This document shows positions 50,413-62,577 of a DNA stretch of 64,000 nucleotides, in pieces. How positions within the stretch are numbered: position 1 is the first letter of the stretch; each line of letters opens with the position of its first letter. The translations under genes and the position numbers were made by a program. Origin of the DNA: Hysterium pulicare CBS 123377. Lineage: Eukaryota; Ascomycota; Dothideomycetes; Hysteriales; Hysteriaceae. Location: assembly GCA_000467715.1 (NCBI GenBank), contig AJFK01000549.1, forward strand, positions 1 through 64,000. The letters are read 5' to 3'. The notes beneath the pieces are model-generated. The model was not told the DNA's origin. It saw only the letters and a program-made list of their open reading frames with translations, and ran no database searches.

Positions 50413-53251
50413 GACGATGGGGAGATTGTGTTGAGTTGCTGAGTTCGGGTGGCAAGAAAAGACGTACGAAGGCAGTTATATTGGACTCATGAAGCGGAAC
50501 CTGTCCGTGTAAGAGTGTCGGGAGGATGAAGATTTTATGGATAGACTATATTTGGAAAGGCCGAGACAGGAAGGAAAGAACAATGGACGATAAAGGCAGG
50601 AGTTCTAGACAGAAAGAGGTAGAACAAATAAAGGCCCTCGAAGCGCCTTCCCTCGTTGCTCGAAGTATTGAAGGACTTCTGTACTCGCCCCGACCCAGAG
50701 GTATCGCACAACTTATAATGATTCCCGACTGAGCGTCCAAGCCATGGCCACCGCGGCCCATCCAGGCAAGGATGGTAGACCCCAACCCCAAGCTCGACCG
50801 CCCTTGAAGCGAGGTGCAGCAGAGGTGCAGGAGGTGCAACGCTTCTAAATCTATCTCACCAACATGACCCGGTCTGACGGAAATGGTCAGTGAGATGAGC
50901 TTGCCCTGAAACGGTATCGGGGCCTAGACGAACGGAGAGCTTAATCAACACCAGGGGTCCTGATACGCTGCTGGCGAGGGGGCTGAGATGCGTGTCCGAG
51001 TGGCAGAGGATCGGAGCATGGGCAGCCTGGCGACACCACCGGAGCGCCTGACGAACTGAGCCGCAGCGCCAATGTCGTGTAAACGCCCTATTCGTACAAG
51101 TCCCATCTGCTCATGTTGGACTTCTCTGTGCCTCACAAACATCGCAGAAATAAAGCAGCAGAACCAATTTCGATGTCAAGCACTATCTCAGCCCAAGAAC
51201 AGGCCATCTTCTCCCTAAAAGTTTCAAGTCTTAACAGCCATGATATTCCAAAACACGCGGATCAGTCTGGTACCTGCATATCGAAGGCTGGAGAAGGGGA
51301 AAACGATGGTCAGTGTGGGAGGTCCTAGCTTGAAACAGTGAGGGTTCGTGGGGTTGGACAACGGTCTGGGCGTGCATGGGACGCGAGATAAAAATGAGGC
51401 AAATTATCCCAGAACGAGTGGAGTTGCGACTAAAGATGCTATTGTGGTACTTGCTTTTATTGGCAAAAGCCCCGCTCTCGGAAGGAATGTTGGTAAATTA
51501 ATCGCGCACCACGCGATATTAGTCGATATTGAAATGGCGGGCTGTTGGACAAGGTAGGCACGGGACGTTTTGTGCCGCCCATGACATTCGCCGGTAAGCG
51601 CACCCTCCGCGTCTTGTGCGCCAGTTGACTTCTATCGCCAGCCATTTCTCGAAGAGGCTATATTGCAGACGAGGCCATTGTTCTCTGTCAGCCCCCTGGC
51701 TGATTCGATATCGCAAAGACTCCCGCAATTCTTTTCTTGAGGCTGCGGGGGAATGAATGGGAACAATTAGCTTATTAGCCAGACGCAAGCATCATCTTCG
51801 ACGAGACACTTATTCCGAAGCGCCACTGAAATTCCCTTCCATTCTGCACGCTACTGCAAGTCTACCCTCGGACTCCGCTCACTCAACCCGCACTCCCATC
51901 AGGCACAGAGCTGCCATCATGATTCAAGCGTAAGCGTTCTTCGCTTCTCTGGTGTTTTGACTCGGTAGTTGGTCGTCCGCTCCAGTTCGCGGGAGATGTC
52001 GAGGGCCAAAGTGTTTCGAAACCCTCGTTTAGCAAGAGCTTCGAACAACAACTTCGTTTCAAGAGCTCAACCATCGCAGCTCCTGAGACAGGCACAATTG
52101 TGACCCGACCAGGCCGCATGTGTGTGCTGCCTTACCGGTCTACACGAACAGACCCTTCCGAAGCGTGTGCGATGCTGATGACGGGGTGCGCAAGTCCTGA
52201 CAGCACCGAGGGAAATCTCAAACTTTCGCTTTCTCCTGCAGATATCCCAAAACTGTACTACCCACCGTGACATGCGGAATCTGCACATCTGAAGGATTCG
52301 CAACGGCGAAAGGCTAAATCCACATGGCCTTCATCGGGCTCGACCTGGTGTTTCTTACGCCTTGATCAACTCCTGCCTCAACCATGGCCAGAGCGTGCGC
52401 CGCGGGGGATCATCGTTCAAAGGGGCTCGTTAGGTCGGTCTCACCAGTTGGTCATTCAGCCTTGTGGACAGTGCTGATGATAGTGGATGACTCGTGCCTA
52501 CGTGATGTTTCTTTGGTAGCTCGTGCGAATTAAAACTCCTTGTCCAGATTGCGGCGAGGTGATCAAACCAACACCAACCGTATTCCAACTTCAGAGGTAG
52601 TCAACCAGGCTGAATCCTTTCAAACAGCAGGAATCAAGCCTCCTGAAGGGCGAGGCAGACTCGGCATAACTCTAAGTAGATTGGCGATTTATTCCCAGAC
52701 CAACAGCGCTGAGTTTGATCTAACCCTTCAAAAAAAGAACTTACATGCATATCCAACCGTATTAGACATGGCTATCTACGTCCAACAACAACACCTAAGT
52801 CGGGCTCACCAGCAAACAGACATCAATCCAGTAACTACACTTTGCAGAGCAAGCGAGACAAAGCCTGAACTCGGCTTCCTCATTCCCTTCTCCGTGAAAC
52901 CTTGCCTCCATCTTTTCCTTAGCAGACCTTTCGACCGCATTACTAGAAATCGCCAAACAACTTAATAATGATATGAGCAAGCTATCAATCGCCGTCTGTC
53001 TACGAAGCGAAGAGCAGCCTGGGTGGGTACAGCGCTCCGTTAAGCCAACGGTCCCTGCGGTGGGGTATGGAGTTCAGCCATCTCCTACCCCACGTAGGCG
53101 AATTTCGCAGCACCGCACTTCGACGGCAAGTTATCCGCAGCGCTCAGCGCAAAGAGTATATTTTACATTTCTACACCATAGATATTTCTAGATAATAAGT
53201 ATTTCAATTAAATCAAGTACACTTTACAATAAACAGCAGCAATAGCAGCTA
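50413..53251. other. long intergenic stretch
   Basis: About 2.8 kb with no supportable gene, the longest empty stretch between the left genes and the putative biosynthetic group. The last 200 bp form the monooxygenase promoter with the inverted GTGGGGTA pair (53060-53093). Confidence 0.5.
53060..53093. promoter_or_regulatory. inverted GTGGGGTA pair upstream of the monooxygenase
   Basis: GTGGGGTATGGAG at 53060 faces CTCCTACCCCAC ending at 53093, about 160 bp before the ATG. The half-site recurs upstream of the other genes of this group. Confidence 0.5.
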
Positions 53252-54659
53252 ATGGCAGCCAGCTCAGAGGTAAAGTTATTGGTTTCCCCCTGGCTCGTTA
53301 CTGATTGCGGCTAGAGTCACGTTCTCATCGTCGGCGGTGGGCCCGTGGGCATGATGTGTGCATCCAAGCTATCGCACGCTGGTATACGCGTTACAGTAAT
53401 TGAGAGTGTGAGTTCTCGCGCCCGTTCAAACCCTTGCATTCCTTCATAGTATTGATGCATAGGCAAAAAAAAGGAAAAATCCATCCCACCCATCCCAAAA
53501 GCCTTGACATACACGTAAGTGGTGACACACCACTACTACAATAGCTGAAATGCTACTGACAACGCTTAGAGCCCCCGTCCTAGCAGACCTGAAAAAACTC
53601 GGTATCCTAGACGAAGTCCTCAAGATCAGCTTCGCAGACGAGCGGGCAATATGGCAATGGCGGAAACTAGGCGGCGAGCTCCTCGCAGAGATGCACTGGT
53701 CGCTGCTCGAAGACAACACAGACCCGCGCCTCGTCAAACCGTATACCCTCCAGTGCGGACAACACCTGCTGGCCAAAGTCCTGACGGAATACTGCAAGGG
53801 CTTTCCAACTACCAATGTTCTCTTCGATCACGCACTAGTCGGTCTGGAGCAGAACGCTGCACAGGTAACTGCCAAAGTGTCGAAAGCAAGTGCTGAGCCG
53901 TTCCAAATCAAAGCGGACTGGGTTATTGGTGCAGATGGAGGCAAGTCGGCAACTCGAAAGTTCATTGGGCTGTCTTTGGACGGCTTTACGTGGAACGAGA
54001 GTTTTGTCGCCATGAACGTCCATTTCCCCTTCCCAAAGTATAACTGGGGCGCCGCCAATTTCCTCGTCGGCGGGAAAGAGTGGGCGGTCGCTGGGAGAAG
54101 CGGGCCGTTGAGTGACCCCTGGCGCGTGGCATTCGGCGTGGAACCGGGCCTCACGAATGAAGAAGTGATAGAATTGGCTCCGGAACGTCTGAAACGGATT
54201 CTCCCTGGTCCGGATCCATATGAGATTGTTCAATGTTCTCAATATAGGGTTCACCAGAGGCAGGTAAAGCAATACAAGGTCGGACGGGTGGTGTTGGCTG
54301 GAGATGCGGCTCATCTGAATAACCCCATTGGCGGATTCGGCTTGACTACCGGAATGACAGACGCGGGTTGTATATCCGATGCATTGGCCATGGTCATTCA
54401 AGGCAAGGCGCCAGAGGAATTCCTGCAAAAGGTCTGCGATAAACGGCGCGAGATATTTGCCACCGTAAGCAATCCAGGGTCGCAGAAATTCAAAGCCATG
54501 GTGCAGCAAGATCCAGAGAACATTTCCGCAGAGGACCGAGATTTCTTCGATAAATTGAATAACGACCGCGTTTTCAGCAGGTCGGCTCTTCTGGGCGTGA
54601 TGCGGTTGTACACCCCGGTGGAAGACCTGATAGACACACAGCCGGACGCTCATCTATAG
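53252..54659 (+). CDS. FAD-dependent monooxygenase (aromatic hydroxylase type)
   Basis: Three exons (53252-53269, 53315-53405, 53545-54659) join in phase to 407 residues. Exon 1 codes only MAASSE; exon 2 then gives the FAD-binding loop HVLIVGGGPVGMM. The second motif is ADWVIGADGGKSATRK (DG motif, contacts FAD and NAD(P)H). The third is VVLAGDAAHLNNPIGGFG (GD motif, ribityl contact). So the class A flavin monooxygenase fold of the PheA/TetX/MhpA kind is complete, though compact. Such enzymes hydroxylate phenolic or polyketide rings, or open them, using NAD(P)H and O2. It is divergently placed beside a pathway-type regulator and three more tailoring genes. The 139-nt second intron is longer than usual. 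Its 5' site (A|GTGTGA) was chosen over GTGAGT two bases on because only it keeps the frame. Confidence 0.85.
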
Positions 54660-54697
54660 GAAATCGGTGTTGTTTCTCAGCGTGTACATATTTCATC

Positions 54698-57413
54698 TTA
54701 AGCAGGAGTTATATCGACGCTATCTGCATATAAAAGGAATGAAGAGGCCAGTACTGGAATAATTCCCCAAAGATCGGAGTAGTCGAACAACAGCGCCGAC
54801 GCGTAAATGACTTGGGCGCTCAGTGACTTTGCTGAATTCGTTGCGCCTATATTGACTTCTGCGACTGTCTCATCTACGAGTGCGACCACACGCCGTTCGC
54901 CGTCTGTCCATGTCGATTCATTGTGTAAATGAATATCTCTTAACCATTCGCTCAGGAAGAAACCTTGAAAGTCAAATGTTAGCACTGGTGTAGCAGGGAG
55001 TTGTCTGAAGGACAAAGGAGGCAAGACTTACTGCACTCCAAAGAGAACAAAGGAAGCTGTAGATCCCAGTCTAAGCAGCCACGTTTAGCAATACGACTCA
55101 AACCTAACCTGATCGGAGTCCGAAGCGCATGAGCAGCGTACAAAGCGGCCTTCGTGCTTTTAGGAGATCTGTGAAGATTCCCTGCCTGGGCTTTCATAGC
55201 CTCGGAAATTGCTTTGGCATTCTGACTTGTCGATGCCGTTCTTATCCGTGAGTAGTCCTCGACCAAGCGTACGTGAGCCAGCCGTAAGAGAGCATTCGAA
55301 TTAAAAGCCAACGGCCCATGAGGGTTTCTTGGAGACAGAGATGATTCAGGGTTTGTCTCCCATACTCGATACCATTTCTCCAAAGCGAATTCAATTTTGG
55401 CCCATTCTGCAGTGTTGTCGGTCAAGGATGCTTGACGAATATGCCATATTTGCTGAAGGATGGCGTGGAGCATTATGTAGGAGCCAAAAGTGGTGCAAGG
55501 CATTGCTGTTGGCTGTATTGGAGAAAGTAGGCTTTCAAGGGCTTTGGAGAATGTAACAAGTTCAGGGGCACTCGAAGATCTGCGACTCTCAGCCCATGTC
55601 TCTGGCGTAGCTGCTGTCCATTCCCCCTCTGTGCACGGCAGAGCGAGATCCATCTCGGAATTGAGCAGGACTGGCGGAACATTGAAACCCAAGTTGAGGT
55701 TGCTGAAATATGAGTATATTACAAATTTGGTTCTAACGAGTTAGCCTAGAGAGATGGGATCTTACAAGGGCCTTACCTCTTTACGGTCTCCATTTCCACC
55801 CATTCTTCCCAGCATGATTCTGACCGTTTCTCGCTCTCAAGGCTGCCGGTAATGGAGTAATCGAAGTACCGAACGATCTGCTATCTAGTCAGATTGCGAA
55901 AAAGATCCGTCGACCAATTACGAACATGAGCGAGGTTAGCCTGAAAGGCCAGAGCCTCTTGGACCTGATCAAAATTACCATTCCAGGTTCCAAACGCCAT
56001 CGTAAGAAATAGTGACTGCATCACCCAGGCCGGTCGGTTCTTTGAAGTAAAAGCAGACAATTCCATCTATACATAATCAGCACTGCCGTTGAGTAGACGG
56101 CCTTGGAAGATTGGCATACGTAATTAACAATGGAGAGTCGTGCGGCTCGGTGTAGGAGGTTGGCAAGCTCCCGTTCGGAATGGTATATCGCTCCTATGGC
56201 CACCATTCCCAGTAGAAGGGAAGGATGTGCATCTTCTGCGCGCCATGTGGGAGTATGGATGCATGGTAGATGAATGAGGAAAGAACTGAAAAATGTCGTG
56301 ATATATTTTTCAAGCGCAAGACATGACGGCAGTTTGAAGCTTGCATCAACTCGAGCCTGCAGAACCTTTAGCATTCCATGATCAGTCGAAGGATTTGATA
56401 GATTGCCCACAAGACAGAAAACTTCTTGAACGTCCTCAATTAGCTTAGAGCGCTTCTCTGCGGAAACTTCAAAAGAGCCCCTCCAGGACGATACCTGGGG
56501 CTGTGATAGAGATAATGAAGGTTGCTTTGCTGCCATTGCATTAGAAAAAGATAACGGCGTTGAAGCTGTTGAATGTAATAGCAGACGTGCTATGGAGCGT
56601 CCGTCTGAGGAGTAAAGTTCTCTAATACTTCCCTCATGTTCTCCAGGAGGATACTCAGATTGAAGATCCATCAAAAGATCTTGCGGAAGATTGCTGATTG
56701 CGTCAAAGTCCATCGTGTCAAGGAAAGCATTCATATCAAAAGGCCGGGGAGTTACACCAGTATCCATAAACCTTGCTGAATCCTGCTGTTGCACATGCAT
56801 ATCGTTCTGATCCTGAGGCGAGTGGAATGTCTGACCAAGCGATATTTCAGTATCACTCGGAGGGTTTGCAACATCGCCTGGCGGTGTCGCATGGGTGATC
56901 GTTGCGGATGCAGCTGGTAAACTGCCGTCTCCCACATTGGATGGCGATCGTATTGTGCCTTCGAGCAGCTCTCTGTGGTGCCGTAACATATGTCTCTTGA
57001 TGAGATCCTTCCGAGTGAATTGCGACGTGCAATGCTGGCAAGAGAAAGGTCTCTCGTTCCGATCTGACCAATCAATAAGACCCTGACATCAACTTTTAAG
57101 TGGGCGTAATCTCACGTGATCTTTCATGGCGAGCCAGATGCTCTGCCCGAGCAAAAGCTTGACTACACTCGGAGCATTGATGGTTGCGCCGCTTCGGCTT
57201 TGGGGCTGCTCCTCCAACCAGCCGGGGTCTTTTGGACAGTGGGGATGCAATTGAATCATTTGCGGCGGAGACAACTGGACCACTTTGATTGCCCTCTCCA
57301 CTCAGAGCTGGTATTGGCCCCAATGAAGACATTCCCGTAGGCAGGCGAGGTCGAATTTCGATGGCGGGGAACGACGCCGCCTTAGTTGCCCATGGTGGTG
57401 CGGTGGACAACAT
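54698..57413 (-). CDS. C2H2 + fungal_trans domain transcription factor
   Basis: Six exons (57413-57116, 57063-56120, 56066-55926, 55880-55777, 55732-55032, 54963-54698) join in phase to 817 residues. Two adjacent C2H2 fingers open the protein: CSECSQAFARAEHLARHERS with H at 100, then FSCQHCTSQFTRKDLIKRHM. A basic run (PKPKRRNH) just before may be a nuclear signal. A Ser/Pro/Asp-rich linker follows, then a fungal_trans (PF04082-type) middle region with FFSSFLIHLPCIHTPTWRAE, ARLSIVNY, and RTKFVIYSYFSNLNLGFNVP. This C2H2-plus-fungal_trans layout is typical of regulators next to metabolic gene clusters. It starts between the monooxygenase and the hydrolase. Its own upstream region holds two GTGGGGT sites, compatible with self-control. 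Intron 3 uses GTTCGT as 5' site. The start ATG was preferred over a second at about residue 28. Confidence 0.85.
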
Positions 57414-57784
57414 TACAACTGATGAACAAGGCTCTCTTAGACCGAAGAGTGTTGCTGGGGGTTGATCGCGGTGGGGTGGGTGAGATGAGATGAGGATGCA
57501 GAGCTCTTCGGTCCGCGTTCGGATCGATGACACTAAGCTAACATCGACCTTACCCCGGACTGACTCCGGACCCCACGGGGACGTTCCACACCAACTAAAT
57601 TGAGCATGTCTGCCATGGCTATTACATTAGTTTTGTTCATTTAGTCACGTAGTCAGTGACCACACATGTGGAACTACAAGTTCTTACAATTCTTTATTGA
57701 GATTACGGTTAAGGTTACCCGAGGTTTCGCTGATCTAATAGGGGTATAGGCAGATAACAAGTTCTCCAAAACCTTGCCATAGGT
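57414..57784. other. promoter of the cluster regulator
   Basis: About 370 bp between the 5' end of the regulator and the 3' end of the hydrolase. It contains the two GTGGGGT sites listed separately and a palindrome CCCCACGGGG at 57571-57580. No gene. Confidence 0.6.
57471..57576. promoter_or_regulatory. two GTGGGGT sites upstream of the regulator
   Basis: GTGGGGT at 57471-57477 and its reverse complement ACCCCAC at 57570-57576, the latter within CCCCACGGGG. Confidence 0.45.
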
Positions 57785-59711
57785 CTATATCTTAGGTATT
57801 AACAAGTAACTTTCCGAGTATTCCGCTCCGAGGTGAATATTGTGATGACCTTTATTGAACACTGGCTCTTGATGCTTGACCATTGGGTTATCCCATTCGG
57901 CTAGGGCCATTGTCTTGCCCGATATTTGCAACCGGAGTCCTTCTCCCTTCTCATATACAACACCCATAGGCCAAATTCCTATGTTCATTTCCACCACCTT
58001 GCCCGGATCAACGTAATCGGTTGAGGTATGAGGATGGAAAGGCCAGTACTCTGTTGACTTGCTATGGTCAATCTCCCGGTGAGAAGCACGTAGTATGCCG
58101 GTCGGACCGAGGTATTTTACAGGATTGACGTTCTTAACATCTTTCACAGACTTGATGTCCTTAGGGAGCTCATGCAGGGGTACATTCGACTGCTCCATGA
58201 CTTCGCCATCGATGGAAAGCTTGCGGAGCATAACATATATATCCAAATCATTGTGTTCTTTGCACGAAACGAAAATGCGAAGCTTTGAGAATCCTGCGAG
58301 TAATGTCCTTTCCGGGAAGACGTAGTCATATGTCACCATGTCCCTAGTAGTAGAGTCATAGGAATGGACGGTAGTCTCGCTTGACGGATTGTCCTGAAGG
58401 TTGTGCTTGGCTGTCAGGTATACTTTCGTATATTTAGTTCTCGGAATGGGATAATCGGTCTCCACAAGATCATATAAAGGGTCCTTTAAAGAAGTTAGCC
58501 ATATTCACCGCATGTGCGCTACAGGAGACGCCAGGAGGAAGATATACCCTTTCTCCATACCGATACAGCGATACCCTAACCTTGGGTGTCGCTTCCCAGC
58601 CGTTTTCTTCTTCTTTTAGATACCTAGCGAAAAACCTGTCGAGGTCATCTACGGAGCGACCGTGGTAGTCCTCATACCATTCCTGATGTGGGTGGAAGCG
58701 TAGCCACTTCTTATCTGTATTCGTATCTCTCCATGCACGAACAGCGCCTACAGTATGCAGCATTGAGGAATATGACCCTAGAATGTATGAGGGTATCTTA
58801 ATCTTGCTGAAGTCAACGCGCTTGTTCTCCCAGTATTTATCAAAGAACTCATGCTGAGCTGCCATTTCTGTGACGTCTTCCTGGCGACCGCGGCCAGGAA
58901 CACCCAGAAGCACCCATTTTAAGAAAGGAGCCCATAAAATCCCTCCTCGGCGTATCATATCGCGATAGAGGTCACTGTAGCCTTCCCAAGGGGCGATTGC
59001 TTTCAAGTGTGGAGGTTGTTGCATTGCCGCCCAATACTGTGAAATGGCTAACCAGGAGTTACCTGCCATGCCCACAGAGCCGTTACACCACTCGTAACCG
59101 GCTGCATGCTCGATGATGTCGTAGATATCCTCTCCGTCCTTGGGTCCGAAAAAGTACAGGTCTCCCTCACAATCGAATGATCCACGGGCATTAGGATCGA
59201 GGATTGCATACCCTCGCTGACACCACTCGTTCGGGTCAGGCCCTTCAAACTTTTCAAGGCCACTTTGACGGCTTTTTGGAACTCCTACGCGATATGGGAC
59301 AACGTCCATCAGATTAGCTCCGGATCCTCCCTTGCCATATGGTGAGTAGGCCACAATAAGTGGTATCTTCTTCCCACCGGTATCAGCAGGACGATAAATG
59401 TCGGTGTAGATCTAGAGTGGCTTTAGTGAAGGAGCCGTCGTCAAGGTTTCGTAAGTGCTCACCTTCACGCCATCCCTAAGAATGATCTCCGCATCCTTTT
59501 CGAAAATGATATCGAGGTCCAATGGTTTATTTTCTGGTGTTCTTTGCCAGCCCCGAGGTAAGACTTTCTTTTCGTATCCTAAAGATATGTAGACTTGCGG
59601 GGGGTACCTATCAGGCTCGTCGGCTGGCGTAGCATCTTGCCATACCCAGTCGAATCCCAGATCTGGAACTTTACCCTTGGCATAACCGTGCCACGATTTG
59701 TCGATCGGCAT
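57785..59711 (-). CDS. S15/CocE-type alpha/beta hydrolase (X-Pro peptidase-like)
   Basis: Three exons (59711-59463, 59411-58530, 58483-57785) join in phase to 609 residues. After a head with WQDATPADEPDRYPPQ, the catalytic domain begins (LRDGVKIYTDIYRPAD, VAYSPYGKGG, YAILDPNARGSFDCEGD). The nucleophile elbow GMAGNSWLA has Ser202. A helical cap follows, then LGSYSSMLHTVGAVRAW where the family often has the Asp, and FHPHQEWYEDYH with likely catalytic His. The last ~230 residues form the C-terminal jelly-roll of the family (LYDLVETDYPIPRTKYTKVY onward). Such enzymes cleave esters, amides or N-acyl groups. In secondary metabolism they can release or trim intermediates. No signal peptide is visible, so it acts inside the cell. 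The Asp of the triad is not obvious. The last intron has an uncommon 5' site (GTCTCC). Confidence 0.85.
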
Positions 59712-60266
59712 GTTATCAAGAACCAAAGCTTGGGGAAGTTGATAGTCTCATTAACAAGCAGACAGTCTAGCTTCTGTATCGATGTGACGAGATTAGCAGG
59801 GAATCGAGAAACTTATACAAAAAGTCAAGATCCATTCATTAGTAAAGGCAGATATGAAAACTAGCCAATTTCTTCGGTTGCTGTACAATAGAAAACAGTA
59901 CGAAAGGCATGGTGGGGTTAAGGTCTTCGAGAGTGCGGCAACTACTCCGTTACCTTCTCCGCCCGGCTTCGGTGCCAGTTTGCCGCTCACCAGCCTATGA
60001 TCCGCGGAATTAGCGCACACGCGTTGGAAACCTCAAGGGCATAACTATAGCTCTGATGAGTTATAATGCCAGAACAGCAACAAACGTTAGTGTTTAGGGA
60101 AGAGATGATTGCTTGAAGAAGAGAAGGACATCATTGATATCTAGGTAGGGGTTAACCGGCACGCTTGGGCCACCGGCTAAGCTACTTTCAACCACTCATT
60201 GTTTCCCCCTCGTTACCATAGTATAGTCAAGCTACACAACACTGCGGCCCATATACACATATTAAA
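59712..60266. other. hydrolase promoter
   Basis: About 555 bp between the hydrolase 5' end and the P450 3' end. One GTGGGGT site at 59912-59918. No gene. Confidence 0.6.
59912..59918. promoter_or_regulatory. GTGGGGT site upstream of the hydrolase
   Basis: In the context GGTGGGGTTA, about 200 bp before the hydrolase ATG. Confidence 0.45.
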
Positions 60267-62185
60267 CTACTTCTGCCTGATACTTACTCTACAGTAGAAG
60301 TTACTCTGCTTCACGAACCATACATTCTCCGTCTTGAGTTTTTCCTCCGGGTACGCAAGCGTGATGTCGAAAGTCCGTACCAGCTGGGGAATCAGCTTCG
60401 AGATCTCCATAAGGCTTACGTTCTTTCCAATACAAGTGCGCGATCCGTGGCCGAACTGGACGGAATGACTCTTAGCAAACGCCTGTTCGGGCTGACTGGT
60501 GAGAGAACTCATCGAAATACTCACGGTCAGGTAATAGCGCTCCATTCTCGAGGTACGCTCTTCGCTCTCAAGCCATCTCTCTGGTAAGAAGATATCTGCG
60601 TCTTCTCCGAAAATATCCTTGTTCGCGTGAGCCACCCAACTATTGATCCCTACGACCGTCTGTATGCATATATCAGCATCTGAATGGTTTTAGATAGGGA
60701 CGAGTAAGCAGCCTTACACCCTCGGGGAAGTGTTTGCCACAGATCATTGCTCCGCCTGTCGGCACAACTCGTGCCAGGGGCAATCCCGTCGCTGGGTGCA
60801 TTCTTAAGCCTTCCTTAATAACAGCCTGCAGATACGGCATTTTTTGAGACTCCGAGAAAGTCACAGGATTGGATACCTCGCCTTTGGCCGCCTTTTCTTC
60901 TATCTCCGCTCGAAGCTACGGATTTTTGCCAAGTCAGTCTCGTCACCGAGAATAACCAGAGATAGTGAGCGGCATACCTTCTGTAATGAACTTGTGGACG
61001 TGATCAAATTATACAAGATCCCGGCAAGAGATATCGAAGTTGTGTCAGACCCAGCACCGATATTCGTCATGCATAGTGTACGGACTTCCATCATAGTGAA
61101 CTTCTCAGGTGCCTCTTGATGCATTTGTAGCGCACGTGCTAAAAAATCGTCACCGGATCCAGACTTGCTTTCAATATCAGAGGCCTCTAAGCGTTCCTGA
61201 ATCTGTGCATTCGTAAAGCCTATCATGTGGCCCATTCCACTAGCTGAAAGCTTCATAAAGAGTTTGAATGCCAAATCGTGCCACTCAGAATATATACCCA
61301 CGTTGGCAGAATAAAGAAGATAATTGTGGATGCTATGGAACATACCAACGTTATCTTCGCCCTTATCCAGGAAACCGAATCTTTTGGCGACCTAAGGAAT
61401 CTTAGCAGGTGGATATCGAGACAACACGCTGATTAAACCCCTTACCGTTATCAGACCTATGACATCGAAGGCATAGCATTGCAAGTAATGTTGCATATTG
61501 ATTACGGACCCCGACCGAGCCACCTCGAGAAACCTTTCGATAAGTAGAGCTGTGCATTCCGACACGCATGGCTCCATCTTCAACAGGTTGGTTGTTGAGT
61601 AGAGAGCAGCTACTTTCCGTCTATTTGCAGCATGACGTTTGGCATTACGGTCGGTGAATAGATCGACTGCTTGATGGCTACCTGGTTGGCCTGAAGCGTA
61701 ATACCATGGAGCCTGTTGGTTATGAGCAAAGTTTTGTTTATGAACCATTATGGATGCAATTGTATCAGAACTCATTGATGACATACCTTGGTAAAATTCG
61801 TGCCGTGGCCATAGATCGTCCTGACCGCGTCTAGATCATCGATGCTGTATTCATTCGGTGCAATTCGTACAATCGGACCTAGAAGGGGTTAAGCCACTTT
61901 CAAGATCTGATATGAGCGTTTCGGGCTCACAACAGTACCCAACGTACCGTATTTCCCATGAAGACGTCGATTAGTTTCTTGGAAATCCCGCCGCCATACG
62001 TTTCGCAAGTACCACAGACGCGAAAACCGTGCCGCAAATGGGCCTGGTACCGCTCCAAGTGGCGACAACAACGCGCGAATAATACATCTGAGAAGAACGA
62101 GTAGTAAGAGGCCGCAACTGCCTAGTATGATGGCGTATAATGGCGAGACAGAGCTCAGCTTCACCCGTGTCAAAATCATTTGCAT
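60267..62185 (-). CDS. cytochrome P450 monooxygenase of the putative cluster
   Basis: Seven exons (62185-61948, 61878-61787, 61712-61446, 61391-60978, 60915-60718, 60659-60525, 60455-60267) join in phase to 510 residues. The N-terminal anchor (LYAIILGSCGLLLLVLLRCI) is followed by GAVPGPFAARFSRLW. The I-helix reads IGAGSDTTSISLAG, the ExxR is EGLRMHP, and the haem loop is FGHGSRTCIG. The last intron (60524-60456, 69 nt) is in frame and easily missed; removing it restores ERYYLT directly before FGHGSR as in relatives. VVRIAPNEYS-like sequence after exon 1 (PIVRIAPNEYSIDDLDAVR) places it near fungal pisatin-demethylase/benzoate-hydroxylase-like P450s that often oxidise aromatic metabolites. It lies between hydrolase and methyltransferase genes, all on the minus strand, with a GTGGGGT site 136 bp upstream. 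Confidence 0.92.
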
Positions 62186-62577
62186 ACGTGAAGTGCCAGC
62201 AGAATAATGTTAAAGTTCAAGTTTAGCCTGACATAAAACGTCAAGCTCGTATATGAATGACATCAAATAACGGAAATCACATGGGTAAACAAGACCGGAA
62301 GAGAGAGACAGATACCGGATGTGGGGTTGTGGCGTTTCCCCAAGTCACGGGGAAGCCGGCGGACATATACAAGTATGATTCTAAGGGATTGGGGCGAACG
62401 AGGTACCGGGCATACCTTAGCTGTGACGCGGATTTCAATTGATACATAAAATCGAGGACACATTTCGGGAGATTTTCCCCCTCCTCGATTCTTTTGAGTT
62501 CCCCAAAATAAAAGTTCATAGTGTATGCGATTTCAATATTGGTTTGAATGTCCATCTTCTGCATATATACGAGGTAT
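62186..62577. other. P450 promoter
   Basis: About 390 bp between the P450 5' end and the methyltransferase 3' end. GTGGGGT at 62321-62327. No gene. Confidence 0.6.
62321..62327. promoter_or_regulatory. GTGGGGT site upstream of the P450
   Basis: In the context GATGTGGGGTTGTGG, 136 bp before the P450 ATG. Confidence 0.45.

Noticed and set aside
53835-54653. 272-codon minus-strand open frame
   Set aside because: It is antisense to the conserved FAD monooxygenase exon and has no recognisable motif.
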